Of a stretch of DNA of 28,769 nucleotides, positions 27,101 to 28,769 are shown one piece after another. Position 1 is the first letter of the stretch, and each line of letters starts with the position of its first letter. The translations under genes were made by a program, and so were the position numbers. This DNA comes from Plakobranchus ocellatus (taxonomy: Eukaryota > Mollusca > Gastropoda > Plakobranchidae). Under the pieces are notes generated by a model. The model was not told where the DNA came from. It saw nothing but the letters and a program-made list of their open reading frames with translations, and searched no databases. Location: positions 438,199 through 466,967 of the forward strand of contig BLXT01002861.1 of the NCBI GenBank assembly GCA_019648995.1, written 5' to 3'.

Positions 27101-28619
27101 TTGTTCCATTTCCAGGCATACTACCAAAGAGGCCTTGCGTCTGTTAAGATGCGGCAGATGAAGGGCATACAAGACTTCAATCGGGCCTTGGCACTTAATC
27201 CCAACATTTTCCAGGTACGTCTTGAATTGTCACCCTCTGGTAATTACGTCCTGAAATATAACCTGGTTTGAGGTCACATCTGAGCTTATGGTATTCTAAA
27301 ACAAACACTTAACTTTAAATGCTGTTTTTTTTCCTATGTTTTTGCATTGCTTGCTCAGAGTTCTGGACCTGCATTGTTATTTTTTTTGTATATGTAGTTG
27401 ATGCTGTGAAGAAGAAAGAGACTGAGTTGATTGGTGCCTCTAATTCTTTAAACAAAGAAATCTGAAACTATAGAGAAGTTTGTTGACTTTTTAAGTATAT
27501 CCATGCAAATCTTTGTGGGCAACATTATCACATAAAAGTGTAGATTTTAATTTTAATGCATTACACTTTCACCGTTAGCTCCGTTAGGGTAAGATTCATA
27601 TTGTTGCTGTCCTTCAGATAAACTTGTGACTTTAAAACTATTCCTGCTTTTGAAACCTCTAGTATTCATTTCCAATATCACATCTTCCTGCTTCTTTTTT
27701 TTCTCTTTGAAAATGGATATGTTGATCAAAATATACTTCTTGTATTCATCATGAGTTGTGCTATTCTGAAGCAGTTCTAGTAACGAAAAGGTCATGTTTT
27801 TCTTTGTGCACAACAAGTGCCACATAAATAGAGAAAACATTTTTCCTTTTTTTTTTGTCTCGGATGTCATCCAAGTTAATATTTAAGATAATATTTGCAT
27901 TATCATGTTGCCATCCTTATGTTGAAAAAAGTAGCTCTCTCTATCACGTACATAGTTGGATCATAAGATGAAATTTCAAAAAGAAAGTATACTGAGATCT
28001 CTAGCTGTTCATGTATTTCCTATTGTTAACACTTGTTTGATATCTACGCCTTTGCTGTCATAGTTAAACATGAGTGTGCAATGTACATAAATTTCTTTTC
28101 ATGCTTTCTTCTCAATCCCACTCTATATCATACATACTCATACAGACTCATATTTTAGTGGACATCATTTTTTCCTTTATTGCAAAAGTGTTCTCTTTTA
28201 CACAGATACTTGAAAGAAGTTCATATGTTATTAAATTACCTATTTATCTTGTGGTTTATGTCTGTGAACTTTGCAGTGGTGGAGAATGCGTAAAACCTAC
28301 GTTCAGTAATGTGAACATTGAAATAATAAAAAAAAAATACATATATAAATGTATTTTTTTGTGGGAAGAATCCTTCAAGTCCACTTTTTTTCGAAAAAAT
28401 TTGATTCACTAGTACTGATCTCAAGACAAATGTTTGAGATTTGCAAGCACAGGATATGGTATTAAGAGTTTAAAACATTTCTTCTTTTATCTCTCATCTG
28501 CAGGCCTATCTAAGCCGAGCATGCTACTACGGCATGAAGGGCAAGTTTGCTAAGGCTATTCTCAACTGCAATGAGGCTATCAAGCTTCGCCCCAAGAGTG
28601 CCAGAGCTTATCTATACAG
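1047..28619 (+). CDS. TTC6: TTC6-like tetratricopeptide repeat protein, 30 exons, partial at both ends
   Basis: Thirty exons were assembled by reading splice signals and requiring an open frame. Each exon's exit phase equals the next exon's entry phase across all 29 junctions, giving 3,776 nt (1,258 codons plus 2 nt). Residues 1-672 are charged and low in complexity. About residues 690-1258 carry some 16 TPR units of about 34 residues with the usual small or aromatic residues at positions 8, 11, 20, 24 and 27 and Pro at 32 (for example AIKLRP, AIHLDP, ALALNP). TPRs form paired helices that bind other proteins, so a scaffold role is inferred; no enzyme motif is visible. The TTC6 name rests on remembered similarity, strongest in exon 30 (KAILNCNEAIK, RAYLYR) and in the long N-terminus followed by a C-terminal TPR run. 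Other long TPR proteins are the alternative. Exons are listed separately. Confidence 0.75.
1969..2143 (+). CDS. TTC6: TTC6-like exon 2 (residues 62-120)
   Basis: Phase 2 in, phase 0 out. Strong acceptor TTTTCCTATTTCAG and good donor AGA|GTGAGC. It encodes a Lys/Glu-rich start (KEEAGEIKGKIAKEYSKN) and then an ordered-looking segment with His, Cys, Tyr and Pro (AGRKYHTPDRFPSVMPDQPY). The second half reads like a conserved short motif of the N-terminal region, but I cannot assign it to a named domain. Confidence 0.85.
2739..2939 (+). CDS. TTC6: TTC6-like exon 3 (residues 121-187)
   Basis: Phase 0 in and out. Two tandem acceptors, TTGATTCAG ending at 2738 and TTCCAG ending at 2744, differ by exactly two codons (FQ), so NAGNAG-like alternative use would keep the frame. 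The donor ATG|GTCTGC is weak. The product has a Ser-rich stretch (LLESESPSASSSVRMEQA), a helical EAHKKQMEERGGGG segment and the motif TSLLEWQQRAENM, which runs straight into exon 4. Confidence 0.82.
3936..4067 (+). CDS. TTC6: TTC6-like exon 4 (residues 188-231)
   Basis: Phase 0 in and out, exactly 44 codons. Strong acceptor TTTTTTTGTTTCCAG and strong donor CAG|GTAAAT. It encodes LNESEVLEGGRATVRTDE, then a Trp/Pro segment (VYWNPAPPKLG) and SVRQILFPQ. Base composition is clearly richer in GC than the surrounding intron. No named domain recognised. Confidence 0.88.
4778..4905 (+). CDS. TTC6: TTC6-like exon 5, acidic cluster (residues 232-274)
   Basis: Phase 0 in, phase 2 out. Acceptor CATGTCTCTAG, donor GAGAG|GTAAAA. 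It encodes YCVEELDEFGRVRVPVPGD and then an acidic run, EESDSSEEEEEEAISPED, which is typical of a disordered linker and contains Ser residues placed like casein-kinase-2 sites (an inference from the acidic context). It ends AAIER, completed by exon 6. Confidence 0.87.
5515..5579 (+). CDS. TTC6: TTC6-like exon 6, small basic exon (residues 274-295)
   Basis: Phase 2 in, phase 1 out, 65 nt. Acceptor TTTACTCACAG, good donor CTGG|GTGAGT. The product TVRRRHNSSETLTAFSREK is basic and Ser/Thr-rich. It is the only exon that converts phase 2 to phase 1, and that phase is exactly what exon 7 needs, which supports a call that length alone would not. Confidence 0.78.
5580..7303. other. Intron 6 (1,724 nt, longest)
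   Basis: Apart from the minus-strand ORF listed separately, AT-rich sequence without recognisable elements. The open frame of exon 7 extends back into this intron as far as 7075, but the upstream part is AT-rich, low in coding character, and separated by a good acceptor. Confidence 0.65.
5985..6311 (-). other. Minus-strand ORF in intron 6, possible pseudo-exon or nested gene
   Basis: An open frame of about 107 codons runs leftward from a TAA at 6309-6311 to a TAG just after GGTIV. It lacks an early ATG (the first in-frame Met is about residue 56, in SVQMNYIVVF). The product has a basic N-terminal half (RIQRKVQNLYEYTKSFQRKR) and a hydrophobic stretch (NYIVVFTPVVVYTF), and the DNA is richer in GC than the intron around it. 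A pyrimidine-rich AG (CATTTCTCTCACAG) lies a few bases upstream on that strand, but the TAA breaks the matching frame. Unidentified; it could be a retrocopy relic, a terminal exon of a nested gene, or chance. Confidence 0.35.
7304..7595 (+). CDS. TTC6: TTC6-like exon 7, long acidic low-complexity exon (residues 296-393)
   Basis: Phase 1 in, phase 2 out, 292 nt, the longest exon in the window. Acceptor TGCCTTTTTCTTTAG, donor CAACA|GTGAGC. The product is rich in Asp, Glu, Ala, Gly and Val (DGAETEDGDIAAALSVVDGE, VGVGVDGTPAAQGDDEDELA) with almost no basic residues until its end (RPSSKNERAITQQ). No structured domain is apparent. It is probably a fast-evolving spacer. Confidence 0.85.
7643..7847. 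mobile_element. Inverted-repeat element, MITE-like, in intron 7
   Basis: The arm at 7643-7679 and the reverse complement of 7811-7847 agree at 32 of 37 positions, and at 22 of the first 23. Both begin TTGTGTAGCAGT and continue with CCACAAAATGAG. The 131-nt interior is AT-rich and non-coding. The size and terminal arms fit a miniature inverted-repeat transposon or a foldback. I see no clear target-site duplication, so the superfamily is open. Confidence 0.55.
8673..8757 (+). CDS. TTC6: TTC6-like exon 8 (residues 393-421)
   Basis: Phase 2 in, phase 0 out. Acceptor TTCTGTCTCTCAG, donor GAG|GTACAA. It encodes RPFSAPNLVALDDDTLIVPQ and DFNTAIHE. The frame stays open into the intron for a while, so the splice site rather than a stop sets the end. 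The phase match with exon 9 supports it. Confidence 0.85.
9368..9511 (+). CDS. TTC6: TTC6-like exon 9, coiled-coil exon (residues 422-469)
   Basis: Phase 0 in and out, 48 codons. Strong donor GTG|GTGAGT. The acceptor is weak (TACTTAAAG|ATT) with its pyrimidines about 17-25 nt upstream. The stronger-looking ATTACAG seven bases later would put the frame out, so 9368 is preferred. The product is almost wholly Glu, Lys, Gln and Leu (RLLEKAKRQFRVQEAFDELE, QMEKLEQLELKEQKEKQ), spaced as a coiled coil. Confidence 0.8.
10869..10935 (+). CDS. TTC6: TTC6-like exon 10 (residues 470-492)
   Basis: Phase 0 in, phase 1 out, 67 nt. Strong acceptor TTTTTCAACCCTCCAG, strong donor CCTA|GTAAGA. The product TQETPEEPEDYNILTVRHPP is Pro/Glu-rich and continues the charged linker. 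It is short, but both splice sites and both phases agree. Confidence 0.83.
10936..12048. other. Introns 10 and 11
   Basis: Two introns of 556 and 487 nt, AT-rich, with an A14 plus TATATATAT run at about 11925-11949. Nothing else seen. Confidence 0.65.
11492..11561 (+). CDS. TTC6: TTC6-like exon 11 (residues 492-515)
   Basis: Phase 1 in, phase 2 out, 70 nt. Acceptor CTCTACATTACAG, donor AAAAA|GTGAGA. It encodes EEELTPAEKALLAGRNYVIL and then PKK. It ends in Lys codons that run on into the lysine run opening exon 12. Confidence 0.85.
12049..12201 (+). CDS. TTC6: TTC6-like exon 12, basic patch (residues 515-566)
   Basis: Phase 2 in, phase 2 out. Acceptor TCTGTACCCTCACATAG, donor TCTTG|GTGAGC. 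It opens with KKKKKRGRR, which resembles a monopartite nuclear localisation signal or a nucleic-acid or tubulin contact, followed by VAKIEAVEKMLTEMPPNRLK and KLNKIVDREMRVSW. An alternative donor AGG|GTATCT eight bases earlier would exit in phase 0, and exon 13 then hits a stop, so the later site is right. Confidence 0.88.
12604..12720. repeat. Interspersed repeat, copy A (intron 12)
   Basis: This stretch aligns with 26116-26220. Both contain CAATACAATAAAACTA, then ATATGTTCAATC or ACATATTTAATC, a T run, TTTACACCACAAAA, and a degenerate end (ATTAGGAATAATGACTGA against ATTCAGGAATATCTGACGA). Two diverged copies in distant introns show a dispersed family. Copy A passes directly into tandem repeats on its right, which may belong to the same element. 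Confidence 0.65.
12739..12860. repeat. Tandem repeat, about 43-44 bp, three imperfect units
   Basis: Units begin AAAGGACC (near 12740), AAAAGACC (near 12783) and AAAGGACC (near 12827). Each continues with a near-palindromic core: ACGAGAATGCTCAT, ACGAGTATACTCTCG, ATGAGTATTCTCG. The core has the form GAG-N3 to N4-CTC and can fold on itself. It probably belongs to the repeat starting at 12604. Confidence 0.6.
13018..13116. repeat. Tandem repeat, 33-34 bp, three diverged units
   Basis: GGGTGGC recurs at 13019, 13052 and 13086, each time followed by a related segment (GACTCAGGTCTG, AGCCCTGGTCTG, AAAGCCAGTCCTT). The block is GC-rich against an AT-rich intron and stands out in base composition. It is probably a part of the same composite mobile element as the repeats to its left. 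Confidence 0.5.
13900..13974 (+). CDS. TTC6: TTC6-like exon 13 (residues 566-591)
   Basis: Phase 2 in, phase 2 out, 75 nt. Strong acceptor TTCATTTATCCCAG and near-perfect donor CC|GTAAGT. The joining codon is TGG. The product WHVRSYRASIPDLLNFDEY then RTRKRMP looks ordered (aromatic and Leu residues, no low complexity) and seems to form one unit with the first half of exon 14. Confidence 0.9.
14175..14400 (+). mobile_element. Old SINE copy, body only (intron 13)
   Basis: It aligns with 23215-23440 from CTCCAAACTTGGCC onward, and shares GTCCACCTAGCACTAA exactly (14225-14240). It also shares the tail pattern GTGGGGCTCACTTTACTTTT against GTGGTACTCATTTTAGTTTT. The tRNA-like head is degraded here. 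An open frame crossing this stretch is a by-product of the repeat, not a gene. Confidence 0.6.
14886..15038 (+). CDS. TTC6: TTC6-like exon 14, aromatic motif then acidic/basic tail (residues 591-642)
   Basis: Phase 2 in, phase 2 out. Acceptor TATTGCATATAG, donor AAGAA|GTAAGA. The first half, VSEDEREWVRSIWNKWFDEV then FPPTP, has three Trp and two Phe residues in about 20 positions and looks like the core of a small helical domain shared with exon 13. The second half is strictly charged (EVSEDEDEEVEEATHEAVEK then KEEKKK). Confidence 0.9.
15655..15745 (+). CDS. TTC6: TTC6-like exon 15 (residues 642-672)
   Basis: Phase 2 in, phase 0 out. Acceptor TTCTTACTCAATCATAG, donor CAG|GTTATC. The lysine run from exon 14 continues (KKKD), then PISDILSQDVEEIDPIVDTP and ENAQIYQ. 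It bridges the charged N-terminal region and the first TPR. Confidence 0.87.
15983..16081 (+). CDS. TTC6: TTC6-like exon 16, start of TPR region (residues 673-705)
   Basis: Phase 0 in and out, 33 codons. Acceptor TTTGTCTTTTTCAG, donor AAA|GTAGGT. It encodes an amphipathic lead-in (EEIEKLSGEIEKMYN) and helix A of TPR 1 (PSAFHFCRRGALYRK), with Gly at TPR position 8 and Tyr at 11. TPR 1 continues in exon 17. Confidence 0.9.
16837..16874 (+). CDS. TTC6: TTC6-like exon 17, 38-nt exon completing TPR 1 (residues 706-718)
   Basis: Phase 0 in, phase 2 out. Acceptor TTCTTCTTATTTCCAG, donor ACAG|GTGAGG. It encodes IGQLRKAENDLDR, which is helix B of TPR 1 (Ala at position 20, Leu at 24); exon 18 then supplies AISMEP with Ala27 and Pro32. 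The repeat would be broken without this exon, which makes so small an exon credible. Confidence 0.87.
17510..17656 (+). CDS. TTC6: TTC6-like exon 18, TPR 2 (residues 718-767)
   Basis: Phase 2 in, phase 2 out. Strong acceptor TTTTATCCCAG, weak donor CCAT|GTAGAA. It ends TPR 1 (AISMEP), encodes a divergent TPR 2 (LDAYWHRHLLYILQDRKSAA then LEDLNFIMKTNK) and opens TPR 3 (HSGAYRSM). The next in-frame codon is TAG, so the donor must lie at 17657. Confidence 0.9.
18099..18219 (+). CDS. TTC6: TTC6-like exon 19, TPRs 3-4 (residues 767-807)
   Basis: Phase 2 in, phase 0 out. Acceptor TCAATTGTCACGACAG, donor CAG|GTACAC. It encodes AEIYKRQGDITMAIINYSSA then IKYNP, a textbook TPR 3, and helix A of TPR 4 (DHEAYYQRAQLYEQ). 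This is among the best TPR matches in the gene. Confidence 0.94.
18829..18900. repeat. (AG)n microsatellite in intron 19
   Basis: About 70 bases of AG repeat with one interruption near its left end. A (TA)n run follows about 30 bases later. Likely length-polymorphic and prone to assembly error. Confidence 0.95.
18931..18964. repeat. (TA)n microsatellite in intron 19
   Basis: About 34 bases of alternating TA just right of the AG array, preceded by GTATATATACTTTGTG. A compound microsatellite. Confidence 0.93.
19443..19549 (+). CDS. TTC6: TTC6-like exon 20, TPRs 4-5 (residues 808-843)
   Basis: Phase 0 in, phase 2 out. Very strong acceptor TTCCTTTTTTCTCTGTCAG, donor AATGA|GTAAGC. It completes TPR 4 (RGDVLLAMEDYTKAMRIMP) and encodes helix A of TPR 5 (TDAIMKHGMYYFENE). 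The intron that follows holds a LINE fragment only about 50 bases from the donor. Confidence 0.94.
19600..20486 (+). mobile_element. 5'-truncated, decayed LINE (RTE-like), reverse transcriptase C-terminal part
   Basis: The frame opening at 19600 reads QGDPISPKLFLTVIEQVFKE, typical of non-LTR reverse transcriptases. The catalytic loop at 19720-19731 reads FAVD where an active enzyme has F/YADD. Several stops follow (near 19759, 19906 and 20046), and there is a frame change near 20120-20150, after which QRAMERKML, KWRWAGHIAREKDNRWT and AQDRRK match the usual C-terminal end. A last frame gives EGYILQWMDKASK-like sequence and a stop at 20484-20486. The RTE clade is my reading of these motifs. It is dead, same strand as the host gene, and lies wholly in intron 20. 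Confidence 0.85.
20645..20905. repeat. ATC/ATT-rich low-complexity tract
   Basis: An imperfect trinucleotide-rich stretch (ATCATCACTATCATTATCAG, TAATAATCATCATCATCAG, TTATTATTATTG) lies between the LINE fragment and exon 21. Decayed simple sequence. Confidence 0.7.
20994..21191 (+). CDS. TTC6: TTC6-like exon 21, TPRs 5-7 (residues 843-909)
   Basis: Phase 2 in, phase 2 out, 198 nt. Acceptor TTTTGTCATTCACAG; weak donor AGAAA|GTTGGT. It ends TPR 5 (NWTHAVNDFTELLRVDP), encodes all of TPR 6 (STAYLYRGRAYAKMNNWVPA then VHDLSSAIHLDP) and helix A of TPR 7 (SWQAFYQRACILRK). TPR 6 is near-consensus. Confidence 0.93.
21662..21775 (+). CDS. TTC6: TTC6-like exon 22, TPRs 7-8 (residues 909-947)
   Basis: Phase 2 in, phase 2 out. 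Acceptor CTATTAAAATCAG is poor in pyrimidines next to the AG, but TCTCTTCT lies slightly upstream; donor GGAAA|GTGAGT is strong. It encodes helix B of TPR 7 (HPMRALQDYSVSLLLNDSEE) and helix A of TPR 8 (LMSYLHRGILYNALGK). TPR 7 lacks the usual Pro at its end. Confidence 0.91.
22289..22402 (+). CDS. TTC6: TTC6-like exon 23, TPRs 8-9 (residues 947-985)
   Basis: Phase 2 in, phase 2 out. Acceptor TTTGTTACATTTTAAG, strong donor CACAG|GTAAGT. It encodes helix B of TPR 8 (SEDAIPDFESVLRLNKD) and helix A of TPR 9 (AAAHVNLGLIYMTKHSNFHR), with Gly at position 8 and Tyr at 11. It has the same length and phase as exon 22, and both cover one shifted TPR unit. Confidence 0.92.
23154..23440 (+). mobile_element. 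tRNA-derived SINE (intron 23)
   Basis: The head carries an A-box-like TGGCTCATCTGG (23163-23174) and a B-box-like GGTTTGTATCTC (23215-23226), spaced as in a tRNA-type pol III promoter. A body shared with the copy at 14175-14400 follows, including the exact GTCCACCTAGCACTAA at 23263-23278. The tail is AT-rich without an obvious poly(A). The family name is unknown to me. Confidence 0.7.
23575..23668 (+). CDS. TTC6: TTC6-like exon 24, TPRs 9-10 (residues 985-1016)
   Basis: Phase 2 in, phase 0 out. Acceptor ATCTCCATACCACTCAG, strong donor GAT|GTGAGT. It completes TPR 9 (AIKKFSSAVKVDP) and encodes helix A of TPR 10 (VRAYVCRAEAYHKIHD). Confidence 0.92.
23721..23802. repeat. 41-bp perfect-period tandem duplication
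   Basis: 23721-23761 and 23762-23802 are two adjacent copies of a 41-bp unit (TCTTATTTATATATATGTC, then AATTG or GATTG, then TAATAAGGACAG) with a single clear mismatch. So high an identity in a non-coding intron points to a recent duplication 52 bases after the donor of exon 24. Confidence 0.9.
23931..24105. repeat. Compound (GA)n-(CA)n-(GA)n microsatellite
   Basis: GA arrays at about 23931-23988 and 24031-24105 are separated by a short CA run (24001-24016) and a few unique bases. Open frames on the minus strand here (Ser/Leu repeats) are products of the simple sequence. Confidence 0.95.
24306..24380 (+). CDS. TTC6: TTC6-like exon 25, TPRs 10-11 (residues 1017-1041)
   Basis: Phase 0 in and out, 25 codons. 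Acceptor CATCTTTGACCTCAG, strong donor AGA|GTGAGT. It encodes helix B of TPR 10 (VKNALKDFTRAIHLRP) and the start of TPR 11 (DMHHFYMHR). Confidence 0.92.
24912..25067 (+). CDS. TTC6: TTC6-like exon 26, divergent TPR 11 and Ser-rich linker; GC donor (residues 1042-1093)
   Basis: Phase 0 in and out, 52 codons. Acceptor TATTTCGATACCAG. No GT donor keeps the frame; the exon ends AAG|GCAAGC, a GC-type donor with otherwise ideal bases. It encodes GQLVLELGNLDLAGFCVRHA (degenerate TPR 11), a linker TSPSSSTFGGSPTQQ, and a helix QSFLKNYEK that joins AVDALQQASREKP of exon 27. The continuity of NYEK-AVDAL as a TPR helix B supports the junction. Confidence 0.88.
25068..25555 (+). other. GC-AG intron (intron 26)
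   Basis: It starts GCAAGC after AAG and ends TTTTTAAAACTCAG. It is the only intron of the 29 that does not start with GT. The exon-side match (AAG) and +3 to +5 (AAG) fit the known stricter consensus of GC donors. Nothing else is seen within it; it is AT-rich. Confidence 0.85.
25556..25690 (+). CDS. TTC6: TTC6-like exon 27, TPRs 12-13 (residues 1094-1138)
   Basis: Phase 0 in and out, 45 codons. Acceptor TTTTTTTTAAAACTCAG; weak donor ATG|GTTGGT. It encodes AVDALQQASREKP (end of TPR 12) and TPR 13 (APYFMMLGKTHMKAKQFTEA then VQSFKQALDKM). The frame stays open into the intron for some 25 codons, so intron retention would add a tail and then stop. Confidence 0.9.
26116..26220. repeat. Interspersed repeat, copy B (intron 27)
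   Basis: Second copy of the 12604-12720 repeat: CAATACAATAAAACTA matches exactly, TTTTACACCACAAAA matches but for one base, and weaker similarity joins and follows them. No tandem units follow this copy. Confidence 0.62.
26307..26453 (+). CDS. TTC6: TTC6-like exon 28, TPR 14 (residues 1139-1187)
   Basis: Phase 0 in and out, 49 codons. Acceptor CATCCTATTTTGCTGTAG, strong donor GAT|GTAAGT. It starts with a Trp/Pro-rich insert (YPWRKRDPWPPEAAD) that stretches the loop between TPRs 13 and 14, then AHYLCGLCHMELRNYSEALT and EFNQAIKLRP, a good TPR. Confidence 0.94.
27116..27214 (+). CDS. TTC6: TTC6-like exon 29, single-TPR exon (residues 1188-1220)
   Basis: Phase 0 in and out, 33 codons, one whole TPR unit: AYYQRGLASVKMRQMKGIQD then FNRALALNPNIFQ. 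Acceptor TTGTTCCATTTCCAG, strong donor CAG|GTACGT. Both flanking introns cut at the same TPR position (just before the Ala-Tyr at 3-4). TPR position 20 is Ile rather than the usual Ala. Confidence 0.95.
27215..28503. other. Intron 29 (1,289 nt)
   Basis: AT-rich, with a minus-strand open frame of 105 codons at 27553-27870 that is Lys-rich and low in complexity. I see no domain, no initiator context and no repeat. Treated as intron only. Confidence 0.65.
28504..28619 (+). CDS. TTC6: TTC6-like exon 30, TPR 16 and start of 17 (residues 1221-1259)
   Basis: Phase 0 in, phase 2 out; last exon in the window. Acceptor TTTTATCTCTCATCTGCAG, donor ACAG|GTACCA. It encodes AYLSRACYYGMKGKFAKAIL then NCNEAIKLRP and RAYLYR, which opens TPR 17. 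This stretch is the part most like vertebrate TTC6 as I recall it. The gene must continue to the right. Confidence 0.94.
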
Positions 28620-28769
28620 GTACCAAGTTATACAAACAATTGAAATGTGTGAAGGATAAGGATGAAGCAAATATTTGCATATCATGAAAGTGAAGATGAG
28701 GCAGAGGTAATTAATGAAAAAAATCATGAAGTGTCAGAGGAATTGAACCAGTGTAAAAAAAAAAAAAAA
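28620..28769. other. Start of intron 30, window edge
   Basis: Intronic sequence after the exon 30 donor, ending in a run of 15 A at the window edge. No further exon. Confidence 0.75.

Noticed and set aside
1..28769. CRISPR array, operon, tRNA or rRNA genes, or phage-like region
   Set aside because: No regularly spaced repeats with unique spacers, no tRNA fold outside the SINE head, and the genome organisation is eukaryotic.

Overview
The window is animal nuclear DNA, most likely from an invertebrate. Coding sequence sits in 30 short stretches of 38 to 292 bases separated by AT-rich introns. Nearly every junction carries GT..AG signals, and the reading phase carries through all 29 junctions. 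GA and TA microsatellites, homopolymer runs, a tRNA-derived SINE and a decayed LINE fill the introns. The repeat content would fit a mollusc or another lophotrochozoan, but that is a weak inference.

One gene explains the whole plus strand. It enters from the left (no start codon seen) and leaves on the right (no stop codon seen). The 30 exons recovered here join into about 1,258 in-frame codons. Residues 1-672 (exons 1-15, positions 1047-15745) are a low-complexity N-terminal region: a Pro/Gly-rich stretch, acidic clusters, a Glu/Lys/Gln-rich predicted coiled coil, a basic KKKKKRGRR patch, and one ordered-looking stretch rich in Trp and Phe. From about residue 690 (exons 16-30, 15983-28619) the protein is a run of roughly 16 tetratricopeptide (TPR) repeats, with a seventeenth begun at the last exon. 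The arrangement and the sequence of the last repeats match tetratricopeptide repeat protein 6 (TTC6) as I remember it. This is a poorly characterised scaffold-type protein. The remaining TPRs should lie to the right of the window.

Region by region: 1-1046 is intron or upstream DNA with a 10-bp-stem hairpin at its very start. 1047-15745 holds exons 1-15, a minus-strand ORF of unknown nature in intron 6, an inverted-repeat (MITE-like) element in intron 7, a composite repeat in intron 12 and an old SINE copy in intron 13. 15983-28619 holds the TPR exons, with GA/TA microsatellites in introns 19 and 24, an RTE-like LINE 3' fragment in intron 20, a better-preserved SINE in intron 23, a GC-AG intron (intron 26), and a second copy of the intron 12 repeat in intron 27.

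I see no operon, CRISPR array, tRNA or rRNA gene, promoter or polyadenylation site that I could defend, and no sign of an undescribed multi-gene system. The points most worth a second look are the GC-AG intron beside a TPR-breaking linker, the minus-strand ORF, and the repeat families.
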